Positions 1 to 5,988 of a stretch of 6,466 bases of DNA are shown in pieces. Every line of letters begins with the position of its first letter. Within the stretch, counting starts at the first letter, position 1. The notes under the pieces were generated by a model that saw only the letters and a list, made by a program, of their open reading frames with translations, made no database searches and was not told the origin of the DNA. Position numbers and translations under genes: made by a program. The DNA is taken from assembly GCA_019423445.1 (NCBI GenBank), contig JAHZBJ010000114.1:1-6466 (forward strand), written 5' to 3'. Source of the stretch: Oscillospiraceae bacterium (GTDB taxonomy: Bacteria; Bacillota; Clostridia; Oscillospirales; Ruminococcaceae).

Positions 1-732
1 CTTCGCGGTGATGAACCAGCACAGGAGGCCCAGGATAAAGGTGCCCGCCACCATGAAGTAGTAGTTAGCCATGGGGGACACGGTATAGTTGGGGTCGATG
101 AGGTGGGCCGCCTCGGTGGTGATGGCGGAAAGGGTGGCGTCAGTATCGGTGGGGATCAGGTTGGCGGAATAGCCGGCGGTGATGGCCGCCAGGCATCCCA
201 TCATACCGGCGATGGGGTGTTTGCCGTAGTTGAGGAACACCACGCCGGCGATAGGCACCAGCACCAGGGAGCAGGCAGAAGAAGCCAGGTTGCCGCAGAC
301 GCTGATGGTCAGCAGAACGGGGACCAGCAGCTTCTCAGGGGTGGCTTTAACCACTTTCCGGAGGGCGATGGCGATAAGACCGGAGCCGTCGGCAAGGCCG
401 ATGCCCAGGAACATAACCAGCATAACACCCAGGGGAGAGTAAGTGATAACGTTGTTGACGAAGTTGCGCAGGATGTAATCCACGCCTTCACGGCTCATGA
501 GGTTGTACACGGTAACCGTGGTCTCCTCAACCGCGCCGGTGGCGGTATTGTACATCTCGCCGGTGGCGCTCCAACCGCAGACAGAACCGATCCAGGAGAG
601 GACCAGAACAATCAAGCAGAGAATGCCGAAGAGGGTCATGGGCTGAACCATCTTGTTGCCTACCGTCTCAACGGTACGAAGGAATTTACTATCCTTCATT
701 CTTTGGCCTTTTGCTTCAACAGAACTTGCCAT
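1..732 (-). CDS. abgT: AbgT-family transporter (p-aminobenzoyl-glutamate transporter type), partial, N-terminal 244 residues
   Basis: The frame is open from an ATG at 732 to the left edge, so the C-terminal half or more is missing. The family consists of inner-membrane carriers: E. coli AbgT imports p-aminobenzoyl-glutamate, and other members export sulfonamides. Seen in the sequence: a short cytoplasmic N-terminus, the segment VGNKMVQPMTLF (24-35) that matches the family's VGNKLPHPxTLF start of helix 1, a hydrophobic helix at about 33-53, a polar loop at about 54-95, further helices at about 98-115 and 134-168, and the conserved-looking stretch AGYSANLIPTDTDATLSAIT (186-205). The start is chosen because AAAGGA lies 10 bases upstream (743-748); an internal Met12 is a weaker alternative. 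It is divergent from an AbgB-like hydrolase, which supports uptake of an amide conjugate. The real substrate is not shown by sequence. Confidence 0.88.
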   Translation of the reverse strand, partial: MASSVEAKGQRMKDSKFLRTVETVGNKMVQPMTLFGILCLIVLVLSWIGSVCGWSATGEMYNTATGAVEETTVTVYNLMSREGVDYILRNFVNNVITYSPLGVMLVMFLGIGLADGSGLIAIALRKVVKATPEKLLVPVLLTISVCGNLASSACSLVLVPIAGVVFLNYGKHPIAGMMGCLAAITAGYSANLIPTDTDATLSAITTEAAHLIDPNYTVSPMANYYFMVAGTFILGLLCWFITAK

Positions 733-847
733 GTTTACACCGTCCTTTTTAATGTTTCTGTCTCTACCTTGGCAGCGTTGTCCACAAAGGCGGCTGCCAA
801 AACCTTCAACAAGACACCCCTTTCCTCCAGGTTGTTCCATGCCAAAT

Positions 848-864
848 TTGTATGCTGTATACAA
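848..864. promoter_or_regulatory. Candidate operator at the abgT start point
   Basis: TTGTAT-GCTGT-ATACAA is an inverted repeat, and inside it TGTATACA (856-863) is a perfect 8-bp palindrome. It covers the predicted start point of the transporter transcript, a classic repressor position. A related motif, TGTATACCA, lies at 994-1002 beside the abgB promoter. The TGTATACA form resembles sites of GntR-family regulators, but no such regulator is in the window. Confidence 0.45.
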
Positions 865-866
865 TT

Positions 867-895
867 ATGTTAATCCTTTCAGGGGCGCTTGTCAA
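867..895 (-). promoter_or_regulatory. Promoter of the AbgT-family gene
   Basis: On the minus strand a perfect -35 box TTGACA (890-895) is followed by exactly 17 bases and TAACAT (867-872, 4/6 of the -10 consensus). The predicted start point is near 860, giving a leader of about 128 bases before the ATG at 732. Confidence 0.7.
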
Positions 896-932
896 CCAAA
901 AAACGAGAGTTCAGATGGTTGCACAATTTGTT

Positions 933-951
933 TGTTAATAATTTATTAACA
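933..951. promoter_or_regulatory. 19-bp perfect palindrome, candidate LysR-type binding site
   Basis: TGTTAATAATTTATTAACA is perfectly self-complementary around the central T at 942. It contains T936-N11-A948 within the dyad, the spacing typical of LysR-type regulator boxes. It lies between the two divergent promoters, centred about 82 bases upstream of the predicted abgT start point and 91 upstream of the abgB one. A LysR gene lies 3.1 kb away in this window. It could instead be chance symmetry in AT-rich DNA. Confidence 0.5.
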
Positions 952-993
952 CTCGCCAAAATGCCGTTTTTACAGGAAGTCTTTTTCGCAAAA

Positions 994-1002
994 TGTATAC
1001 CA
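994..1002. promoter_or_regulatory. Second TGTATACnA motif, upstream of abgB
   Basis: TGTATACCA holds the palindromic core GTATAC (995-1000) and shares TGTATACnA with 856-864. It covers the place where a -35 box of the abgB promoter would be expected and where no good -35 box is seen. This would suit a shared regulator of both divergent genes. Confidence 0.35.
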
Positions 1003-1017
1003 AATCTACAAAGAATG

Positions 1018-1026
1018 TGCTATGAT
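1018..1026 (+). promoter_or_regulatory. Extended -10 promoter of the M20 hydrolase gene
   Basis: TGC-TATGAT is an extended -10 element (TGn plus 5/6 of TATAAT). No recognisable -35 box lies 16-18 bases upstream. The predicted start point is near 1033, giving a leader of about 66 bases before the ATG at 1099. Confidence 0.55.
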
Positions 1027-1082
1027 ATAGGACAGTCCATGCCCGCTGTATAGAAAAGATAACTTACCCGCCTGTTCATATT

Positions 1083-1090
1083 AAGGAGGA
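1083..1090 (+). promoter_or_regulatory. Strong ribosome binding site of the M20 hydrolase gene
   Basis: AAGGAGGA lies 8 bases before the ATG at 1099. This near-perfect Shine-Dalgarno fixes the start codon and predicts strong translation. Confidence 0.85.
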
Positions 1091-1098
1091 ACTATATA

Positions 1099-2529
1099 AT
1101 GAATGCCCGCGATGAAATCGTCGCTTCTATTGAAAAGAAGAGAGATACTTATATTGATGCGGCGTGCAAAATCTGGGATAATCCAGAGCTGGCCTTTCAC
1201 GAGGACCAGGCCGCCGATATCCTCACCGGGATCCTGGAGAAGGAAGGGTTCTCGGTGAAGCGCGGTCTGGCTGGAATGTCCACCGCTTTTCTGGGCGTCT
1301 GGGGTTCCGGCTCCCCGGTCATCGGCATCATGGGAGAGTATGACGCCCTCCCCGGCCTGAGCCAGGAGTCCGGGTGCACCGAAAGGAAGCCCGTTGTAGA
1401 AGGAGGCCCCGGCCACGGCTGCGGCCACAACCTCCTGGGCACCGCCGGCGTAGCCGCCGTGGTGGCTATGAAGGAATACATGGAGGCCCATGGGGTCAAG
1501 GGAACCATCCGCTACTACGGCTGCCCCGCCGAGGAGGGCGGCAGCGGCAAGGCTTACATGGCCCGGGAAGGACTTTTTGACGACCTGGACGCCGCTTTCA
1601 GCTGGCACCCCAGCCGGTGGCTGGCCCCCTGGATGCTGAAGCTTAACGCCTCTTTGGGCACCGAGTTCCGTTTCACCGGCAAGGCTTCCCACGCTGCCTC
1701 CGCCCCTCAGATGGGCCGCAGCGCTCTGGATGCCTGCGAGCTGATGAACGTGGGCTGCAACTACCTCAGAGAGCACATTTCCTCCCAGGCCAAGATCCAC
1801 TACGCCTACCTGGACGCCGGCGGCTCCAGCCCCAACATCGTCCAGGCCCACGCTGCGGTGAAGTACCTGTTCCGGGCCCCCACCGTGGAGGAAGCCATTG
1901 ATATCCGCTCCCGGGTGGAGGATATCGCCCGCGGCGCCGCCCTGATGACCGGAACCACCGTGGAGATCGCCCATAAGGAGGGCTACTCCAACTACGTCCC
2001 CAACACCGCCCTCACCAAGGTGATGGGTCAGGCGGTGGAGGAGGTTGGCCCCATTCCCTACGACGAGGCCGACTATGAACTGGCTAAAAAGTTCCGGGCC
2101 TCTCTCCCCGAGGACTGCACCCGGAACATCGACTGGCGCAGCACCGGTCTTTCCGCCTCTGAGGCCGCTGAGTACTTCCGCACCCACGTCCTCTACGACC
2201 GTCCCGGAAAGTACCTGGAAATCGACGCCGTGGCCCCTGCCTCTACCGACATGGGTGATGTGAGCCACTGTGTCCCCGCCGCCCAGGTGGAAGTTCCCTG
2301 CTACACCATCGGCACCCCCAACCACACCTGGCAGATGGCCGCCCAGACCCGGACCTCCATTGGCCAGAAGGGTATGCTGGAGGCGGCCAAGTGCCTGGCC
2401 CTCTGCGGCATCAAGGTTCTGGAGGATGACGGCACCATCCTGGCAGAAGCCAGGAAAGAGTTCGACACCATGATGGGGGGCAAGAAGTACAGCTGCCCCT
2501 TCCCCGCTGAACTCCATCCCCCTCGGTAA
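1099..2529 (+). CDS. abgB: M20-family amidohydrolase, AbgB-like (p-aminobenzoyl-glutamate hydrolase subunit B type)
   Basis: A 476-residue cytosolic metallo-amidohydrolase of peptidase family M20, closest in style to AbgB, which with AbgA splits p-aminobenzoyl-glutamate into p-aminobenzoate and glutamate in E. coli. Motifs seen: GEYDALPGLSQ (79-89), GHGCGHN (105-111) with the expected metal ligands C108 and H110, PAEEGG (143-148) with the catalytic and metal-binding glutamates E145/E146, FSWHP (167-171) with H170, a lid/dimerisation domain at about 185-300, STDMGDVSH (382-390), and TPNHTWQ (406-412) with H409. All expected metal-site residues are present, so it should be active, and its length is normal for AbgB. 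The start is set by AAGGAGGA. It is divergent from an AbgT-type carrier. No AbgA-like partner is seen here, so it may work alone or with a partner elsewhere. Other amino-acid conjugates are possible substrates. Confidence 0.9.
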   Translation: MNARDEIVASIEKKRDTYIDAACKIWDNPELAFHEDQAADILTGILEKEGFSVKRGLAGMSTAFLGVWGSGSPVIGIMGEYDALPGLSQESGCTERKPVVEGGPGHGCGHNLLGTAGVAAVVAMKEYMEAHGVKGTIRYYGCPAEEGGSGKAYMAREGLFDDLDAAFSWHPSRWLAPWMLKLNASLGTEFRFTGKASHAASAPQMGRSALDACELMNVGCNYLREHISSQAKIHYAYLDAGGSSPNIVQAHAAVKYLFRAPTVEEAIDIRSRVEDIARGAALMTGTTVEIAHKEGYSNYVPNTALTKVMGQAVEEVGPIPYDEADYELAKKFRASLPEDCTRNIDWRSTGLSASEAAEYFRTHVLYDRPGKYLEIDAVAPASTDMGDVSHCVPAAQVEVPCYTIGTPNHTWQMAAQTRTSIGQKGMLEAAKCLALCGIKVLEDDGTILAEARKEFDTMMGGKKYSCPFPAELHPPR

Positions 2530-2540
2530 TCCCAAGATAA

Positions 2541-2576
2541 AAACAGCCCCCCGGCCTTTGGGCCGGGGGGCTGTTT
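2541..2576. terminator. Bidirectional intrinsic terminator between convergent genes
   Basis: A perfect 16-bp stem (AAACAGCCCCCCGGCC at 2541-2556 with its complement at 2561-2576) has a TTTG loop. It stands between the M20 gene (stop 2529) and the convergent enolase-superfamily gene (stop 2591). The A-rich left flank gives a T-tract on the minus strand, while the plus-strand T-tract is only TTT. Confidence 0.9.
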
Positions 2577-2590
2577 GGTATAGGAAAGGA

Positions 2591-3769
2591 TCAGCTGATG
2601 ACGGTCATATCGCAGTTGCGGAAGGCCTCCTCGGAAATCTCCTGGCCAATGCCGGGAAGCTCGGGGACCTGGTACCGGCCGTTGACAGGCTGGTAGTCAT
2701 ATTTGCAGAGCTGGCGGTTGTAGGGGCTGAGGGCGTAGGTGTGGTGTTCATGGATGACGAAGTTGGGGATGACGCACTCCACATGGAGGGCCGCCGCCGT
2801 GGAAATGGGACTGCCGCAGGCGTGGACCTGGACCCCCACATCATAGACATAGGCCATGTCGCAGACCTTTTTCACCTCGGTGATGCCGCCGCAGGTGCCG
2901 ATATCGGGCTGGATCACCTGGATGGCGTTGGCACGGAAGTAGTCGCTGTAGCCCCAGCGGGTGTAGATGCGCTCTCCGGTGGCGATGGGCAGGCCGGTCT
3001 TGTCCCCCACCAGCTTGGTAAGGTTGGGAGTGGGGGTGGTGGGCTCCTCAAAATAGAAGATGTTCAGATGCTTCACGGCGTTGCCGAACTGGATGGCGCT
3101 GCCGGCGTCGGTAAAGCTGTGGTTCTCGATGATGATGTCCACGTCCGGGCCCACCGCGTCCCGCACCGCCTGGCAGCGGTCCACCAGCAGCTGGATGGTT
3201 TTGGGGTCCCGCAGGCCGATGCGGTCCTCGTCGGTGTATCTGCGGCCGTCGGGGGCGAAGGTGAAGAAGTCGTATTTGACGCAATCATAGCCTTCGGCCA
3301 CCGCCTTCTTGGCCTCCCGGGCGTAATCCTCCAGGGTGCAGGCGGGGATAATGTCCGGGCCCCAGCCGAACTGGAGCTGGCTGGCGTAGGTCCGCAGGCT
3401 GCTGCGCTTTTTGCCCCCCAGGAGCTTGTAGACGGGGACGTTGAAGTACTTGCCCTTGATGTCCCAAAGGGCAATGTCAATGGCGCTGATGCCGGCGTTG
3501 ATGACAGGGCCGCCGTTTTGGCCCCAGAAGGTGGAGCGGTACAGCTTGTCCCAGATCACTTCGTGGTCCAGGGGATCCATGCCGATGATGAGCCGGGCCA
3601 GGTTCTGCACCATGCCGTAGGCGGCGATCTGGGCTTCGCCGTAAGCCAGGGCGGCTTCGCCGTCGCCGTAAATGCCGGCATCGGTGTGGATACGGCACAC
3701 TACAGGGCGCCAGTGACCGTTTTTCAGGTTGGTTTTCAGGTGCAGAACCTCTACCTTGGTGATTTTCAT
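2591..3769 (-). CDS. Mandelate racemase/muconate lactonizing enzyme family protein (enolase superfamily)
   Basis: A 392-residue enolase-superfamily enzyme. Members abstract the proton alpha to a carboxylate using Mg2+; many of this type are sugar-acid dehydratases or racemases. Seen: an N-terminal capping domain (about 1-115), the family signature at about 93-118 (SAIDIALWDIKGK and LLGG), then a barrel with K165 (VKYD), E215-N-H217 at the first metal position, E241 in FEEP, E266 in TGER, D289 in QPD and H316 in VHACGSP. The D289/H316 pair fits the His-Asp dyad of the mandelate racemase subgroup. The start at 3769 (MKITKVEV) is preferred because AAAGGAGAT lies just upstream; an in-frame ATG 57 bases earlier (3826) would add a non-homologous-looking tail. 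It is divergent from a LysR gene. A galactonate dehydratase-like activity is possible, but the substrate cannot be read from sequence. Confidence 0.88.
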   Translation of the reverse strand: MKITKVEVLHLKTNLKNGHWRPVVCRIHTDAGIYGDGEAALAYGEAQIAAYGMVQNLARLIIGMDPLDHEVIWDKLYRSTFWGQNGGPVINAGISAIDIALWDIKGKYFNVPVYKLLGGKKRSSLRTYASQLQFGWGPDIIPACTLEDYAREAKKAVAEGYDCVKYDFFTFAPDGRRYTDEDRIGLRDPKTIQLLVDRCQAVRDAVGPDVDIIIENHSFTDAGSAIQFGNAVKHLNIFYFEEPTTPTPNLTKLVGDKTGLPIATGERIYTRWGYSDYFRANAIQVIQPDIGTCGGITEVKKVCDMAYVYDVGVQVHACGSPISTAAALHVECVIPNFVIHEHHTYALSPYNRQLCKYDYQPVNGRYQVPELPGIGQEISEEAFRNCDMTVIS

Positions 3770-3870
3770 ACAGATCTCCTTTCCTTGACGCGCCGCCTCG
3801 ACGGCGCCTTTCCCCCGGGAACGCAAAAAACTGACCCTCCTGTCCGCTGGCTCTGGGCTGTTTACCTGGA

Positions 3871-3890
3871 CAGAAACACCGGTGCTTCTG
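3871..3890. promoter_or_regulatory. 20-bp near-perfect palindrome, candidate operator
   Basis: CAGAAACACCGGTGCTTCTG is self-complementary at 9 of 10 paired positions (the A3876/C3885 pair fails). It ends 4 bases before the -35 box of the predicted lysR promoter and lies in the predicted leader of the enolase-superfamily gene. It has no loop and no T-tract, so a protein-binding site is more likely than a terminator. Confidence 0.45.
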
Positions 3891-3894
3891 CGGG

Positions 3895-3923
3895 TTGACA
3901 GGAAATCCAGGGCATGGTATCCT
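3895..3923 (+). promoter_or_regulatory. Promoter of the LysR-type regulator gene
   Basis: A perfect TTGACA (3895-3900) is followed by 17 bases and TATCCT (3918-3923), preceded by an extended TGG. The predicted start point is near 3930, leaving a leader of about 130 bases before the ATG at 4062. Confidence 0.65.
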
Positions 3924-3977
3924 GTTTTCAGAGATTAGGTGCTGTTTTTTGCAAAATTTTTCCCGATTTTCCACTTA

Positions 3978-3986
3978 ATTATAGCA
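3978..3986 (-). promoter_or_regulatory. Extended -10 promoter of the enolase-superfamily gene
   Basis: On the minus strand TGC-TATAAT is a perfect extended -10 element. The -35 region is poor. The predicted start point is near 3971, giving a leader of about 200 bases to the ATG at 3769. The transcript would cross the lysR promoter at 3895-3923. Confidence 0.5.
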
Positions 3987-4024
3987 AAGGTACACTATGA
4001 AGAAAATGACTTTCTTCTGCAACT

Positions 4025-4040
4025 ACTGTTAACCTACAGT
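4025..4040. promoter_or_regulatory. Dyad in the lysR leader
   Basis: ACTGT-N6-ACAGT is an interrupted inverted repeat ending 5 bases before the AAAAGGAGG ribosome binding site. It may be a regulator half-site pair or a weak RNA hairpin. Chance is a real possibility at 5 bp per arm. Confidence 0.25.
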
Positions 4041-4061
4041 GCAATAAAAGGAGGCCGGAGG

Positions 4062-4976
4062 ATGGAACTGCTCCAGCTGGAATATTTCTGCCGCCTTGCC
4101 CAAAGCGAACACCTGACCCGCACCGCCGGCGAACTGCGGATCTCGCCCCCTGCCCTCAGCCACACCATCCGGCAGCTGGAGAAGGACCTGGGGGCGCCCC
4201 TCTTTGACCGGGTAGGACGAAGGATGCGCCTGAACCGCTGCGGCAAGGTCTTTTACCGGGCCGCCGCCCTGGCGCTGGAGGAGCTGGAGCGGGGGAAGCG
4301 GGCAGTGGGGGAGCTGCAGTGCCAGGAGACCAGCATCTACATCGTCCTGACTCATTCCAGTCTTTGGGGCGGGCCCCTCATTTCCTACCAGAACGCCCAC
4401 CCGGAGCTGCATCTTCACGTACAGATCCTGGGGATGAACCGGATGCTGGCCCAGGGAGGGCAGCCCTTTGACTTCTACCTGGGCAACAAGGACGACATTG
4501 CCGGCCTGGGGATGCGCTTTTTGCCGCTCCTGAATGAGGAGCCCCCCTGTCTGGCCATGAATGTGTGCCATCCCCTGGCGGGGGAAAAATCCCTGGACCT
4601 GCGGGACCTGGGGGAGGAAACCTTTTTCTCCCTGCGGCAGTACAGCCATTCGGCGGCCACCTGGCAGAACACCCTGTTCCAGCTGGCGGGGCTGGAGGAC
4701 CCCATCCTGGTGGAGGGGGACGTGGTCTCCCGCATCAAGGCCCTCCAGGCCAACTGCTGCGTGGCCCTCACCACCACCCTGGGCTTCCGGAACAACTTCT
4801 TCGGGGACCCTCAGATTACGGCGGTGCCTCTGAGCTACCCCATCGTCACCCGGCAGCAGGTGGTGGCCTGGAACGAGGCCAAGGAGATGGGCGTTCCCCA
4901 GCGGGATTTCCTGGCCTATGTCACCGGATTATTCGGCGCCGGCTCCCAGCAGCCCCAGAATGCCCCGACTGCCTGA
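4062..4976 (+). CDS. LysR-family transcriptional regulator
   Basis: A 304-residue protein of normal LysR length. The N-terminal winged helix-turn-helix spans about 1-62: LEYFCRLAQSEHLTRTAGEL, the recognition segment SPPALSHTIRQLEKDLG (28-44) and the wing LFDRVGRRMRLNRCG. A linker helix (about 64-88) leads to a periplasmic-binding-type effector domain at about 91-290, starting SIYIVLTHSS. The start is chosen at 4062 because AAAAGGAGG (4046-4054) lies 7 bases upstream. The reading frame is open for 41 more codons upstream, but that part looks like translated promoter DNA. It is divergent from the enolase-superfamily gene, the usual layout for a LysR protein and its target. In E. coli the abg genes are also controlled by a LysR-type protein (AbgR), so the AbgT/AbgB pair could be a second target. 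Its effector is unknown. Confidence 0.93.
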   Translation: MELLQLEYFCRLAQSEHLTRTAGELRISPPALSHTIRQLEKDLGAPLFDRVGRRMRLNRCGKVFYRAAALALEELERGKRAVGELQCQETSIYIVLTHSSLWGGPLISYQNAHPELHLHVQILGMNRMLAQGGQPFDFYLGNKDDIAGLGMRFLPLLNEEPPCLAMNVCHPLAGEKSLDLRDLGEETFFSLRQYSHSAATWQNTLFQLAGLEDPILVEGDVVSRIKALQANCCVALTTTLGFRNNFFGDPQITAVPLSYPIVTRQQVVAWNEAKEMGVPQRDFLAYVTGLFGAGSQQPQNAPTA

Positions 4977-5012
4977 CTCTGCCGCCGGGAATAGACGGGA
5001 AGAATCCAGCAA

Positions 5013-5044
5013 AAAGGCCCCCTCACCCAGGTGAGGGGGCCTTT
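5013..5044. terminator. Bidirectional intrinsic terminator
   Basis: A 14-bp perfect stem (5013-5026 with 5031-5044, GC-rich core GGCCCCCTCAC) has a CCAG loop. It is followed on the plus strand by TCCTGTTTTTTT. On the minus strand the flanking AAAAA gives a direct T-run. It serves lysR (stop 4976) and the convergent small gene (stop 5064). Confidence 0.92.
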
Positions 5045-5063
5045 CCTGTTTTTTTGGGGGGGT

Positions 5064-5393
5064 TCAGCCGTCCAGTTCCTTCAGGCGTTCCAGAATCCGG
5101 GGCAGGATGCCCTGTTGGATTTGGTCCAGCAGGACGCCGGGGATGAAGCTTTCCTGCATCACAAATCCGGAAATGCAGGCGCAGGCGTCCTCCGCTGTCA
5201 TGGAGGGGGCGTCCTTCAGCAGGGCAGACCGGGTGGCCCAGCCTTTGGCCCCCATAATCTCCATGGCGTTGGGGTTCATAAATTCGGACTGGGAAAAATC
5301 AGCCGCAAAAGCAGCGGCCTTTGCGCTGAGATCTCCTTGCTGATCTGCATTTTTTCCAAAAAATTCCAAGTATTCAGTGAATTTTTCGTACAT
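5064..5393 (-). CDS. Small protein of unknown function (109 residues)
   Basis: I do not recognise this protein. It has 109 residues, begins MYEKFTEYLEFFGKN and is predicted soluble and largely helical, with no signal peptide or membrane segment. It has an amphipathic N-terminus, an alanine-rich stretch (AKAAAFAADF, 24-33), a pattern GWATRSALLKD (51-61), a paired-cysteine ACAC motif (70-73) and a charged C-terminal helix (ILPRILERLKELDG). The start at 5393 is favoured because AAAGGAGGG lies about 7 bases upstream; the open frame extends 17 codons further but lacks a better site. It has its own predicted promoter in the 72-bp gap after the XRE gene, although both read leftwards and some read-through is possible. 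The proper start, terminator and base use suggest a real gene. Confidence 0.75.
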   Translation of the reverse strand: MYEKFTEYLEFFGKNADQQGDLSAKAAAFAADFSQSEFMNPNAMEIMGAKGWATRSALLKDAPSMTAEDACACISGFVMQESFIPGVLLDQIQQGILPRILERLKELDG

Positions 5394-5415
5394 TTTTCCA
5401 CCCTCCTTTGCCCTA

Positions 5416-5444
5416 TTTATATCATATTCCAGGAAGAAAAGCAA
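5416..5444 (-). promoter_or_regulatory. Promoter of the small unknown gene
   Basis: On the minus strand TTGCTT (5439-5444), a 17-base spacer and TATAAA (5416-5421, 5/6). The predicted start point near 5409 leaves only about 16 bases before the ATG, just enough to include the AAAGGAGGG ribosome binding site. Confidence 0.5.
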
Positions 5445-5465
5445 GGGTTGGCGCGGCGAAGGAAG

Positions 5466-5933
5466 CTATTTTATTTCACCGGAGTCCTCCGGGGGAGTGC
5501 CATTCCGGATCTCGTCGAGAATGACGCAGGTGCAGCCCACTGCCAGGGCCCCCAGGATCATGATTCCGCCGTAAATGGGGTACAGGTAGCTTTGAGAGAC
5601 GCCGCCTCCCACGATGGGCTGGATCAGCATGCCAAAAAAACCGCCGAATACGGTCATGGCAAGGAACATCCCCAAGAAGGCCGCCAGGATCCCCTTGTAG
5701 GCCACAGGGCGGTACTGGCGCTTTTTCCTCTCCGCGGATGGGTAGAGGAGGCGGTTGGGATCGGTATCCAGAACCTGGGCAAGGCGCACCACCATATCCA
5801 GGTCGGGATAGGATTTGGACATTTCCCAGCTGGACACCGTCTGCCGGGTGACGTTAAGCTTCCCTGCCAGCTCCTCCTGGGTCAGCCCCTTCTTTTTCCG
5901 GAAACCCTTGATGTTTTTGCTGATATCCGACAT
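5466..5933 (-). CDS. XRE-family helix-turn-helix regulator with two membrane segments
   Basis: A 155-residue protein. Residues about 5-60 form an HTH_3/XRE DNA-binding domain (IKGFRKKKGLTQEELAGKLN, then recognition helix VTRQTVSSWE, then SYPDLDMVVRLAQVLDTDPN). A basic linker (AERKKRQYRP, 67-76) leads to two predicted membrane helices at about 79-105 and 116-139, and a short polar tail. This build (soluble XRE head, short hydrophobic tail) is common in Bacillota, where the tail may tether the regulator or sense an envelope signal. That role is inference. The start at 5933 has AAAGGGGG about 9 bases upstream and a good promoter. The small unknown gene follows 72 bases downstream on the same strand, but has a separate promoter. 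No target can be assigned; self-regulation is plausible. Confidence 0.88.
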   Translation of the reverse strand: MSDISKNIKGFRKKKGLTQEELAGKLNVTRQTVSSWEMSKSYPDLDMVVRLAQVLDTDPNRLLYPSAERKKRQYRPVAYKGILAAFLGMFLAMTVFGGFFGMLIQPIVGGGVSQSYLYPIYGGIMILGALAVGCTCVILDEIRNGTPPEDSGEIK

Positions 5934-5959
5934 GTTTAGAACCCCCTTTGCACAGGGAA

Positions 5960-5988
5960 ATTATAAAGGATACCTTCGGCGCAATCAA
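5960..5988 (-). promoter_or_regulatory. Promoter of the XRE gene
   Basis: On the minus strand TTGATT (5983-5988), a 17-base spacer and a perfect TATAAT (5960-5965). The predicted start point is near 5953, about 20 bases before the ATG at 5933. Confidence 0.75.

Noticed and set aside
103..873. A 256-codon plus-strand open frame over the AbgT gene
   Set aside because: The composition is Gly/Asp/His/Gln-rich and it crosses the abgT promoter; the minus-strand frame is a clear membrane transporter.
1081..2535. A 484-codon open frame on the minus strand opposite the M20 hydrolase gene
   Set aside because: Its translation is Gly/Val/His-rich with no recognisable domain. It is the expected antisense shadow of a GC-rich gene whose plus-strand product has all M20 motifs.
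2558..3898. A 446-codon open frame on the plus strand opposite the enolase-superfamily gene
   Set aside because: It is low in complexity, lacks a domain, runs over the terminator and promoter, and mirrors a well-supported gene on the other strand.
3939..4061. Upstream extension of the LysR frame by 41 codons
   Set aside because: The extension covers promoter DNA, lacks a ribosome binding site, and LysR proteins normally begin just before the LEYF segment, matching the ATG at 4062.
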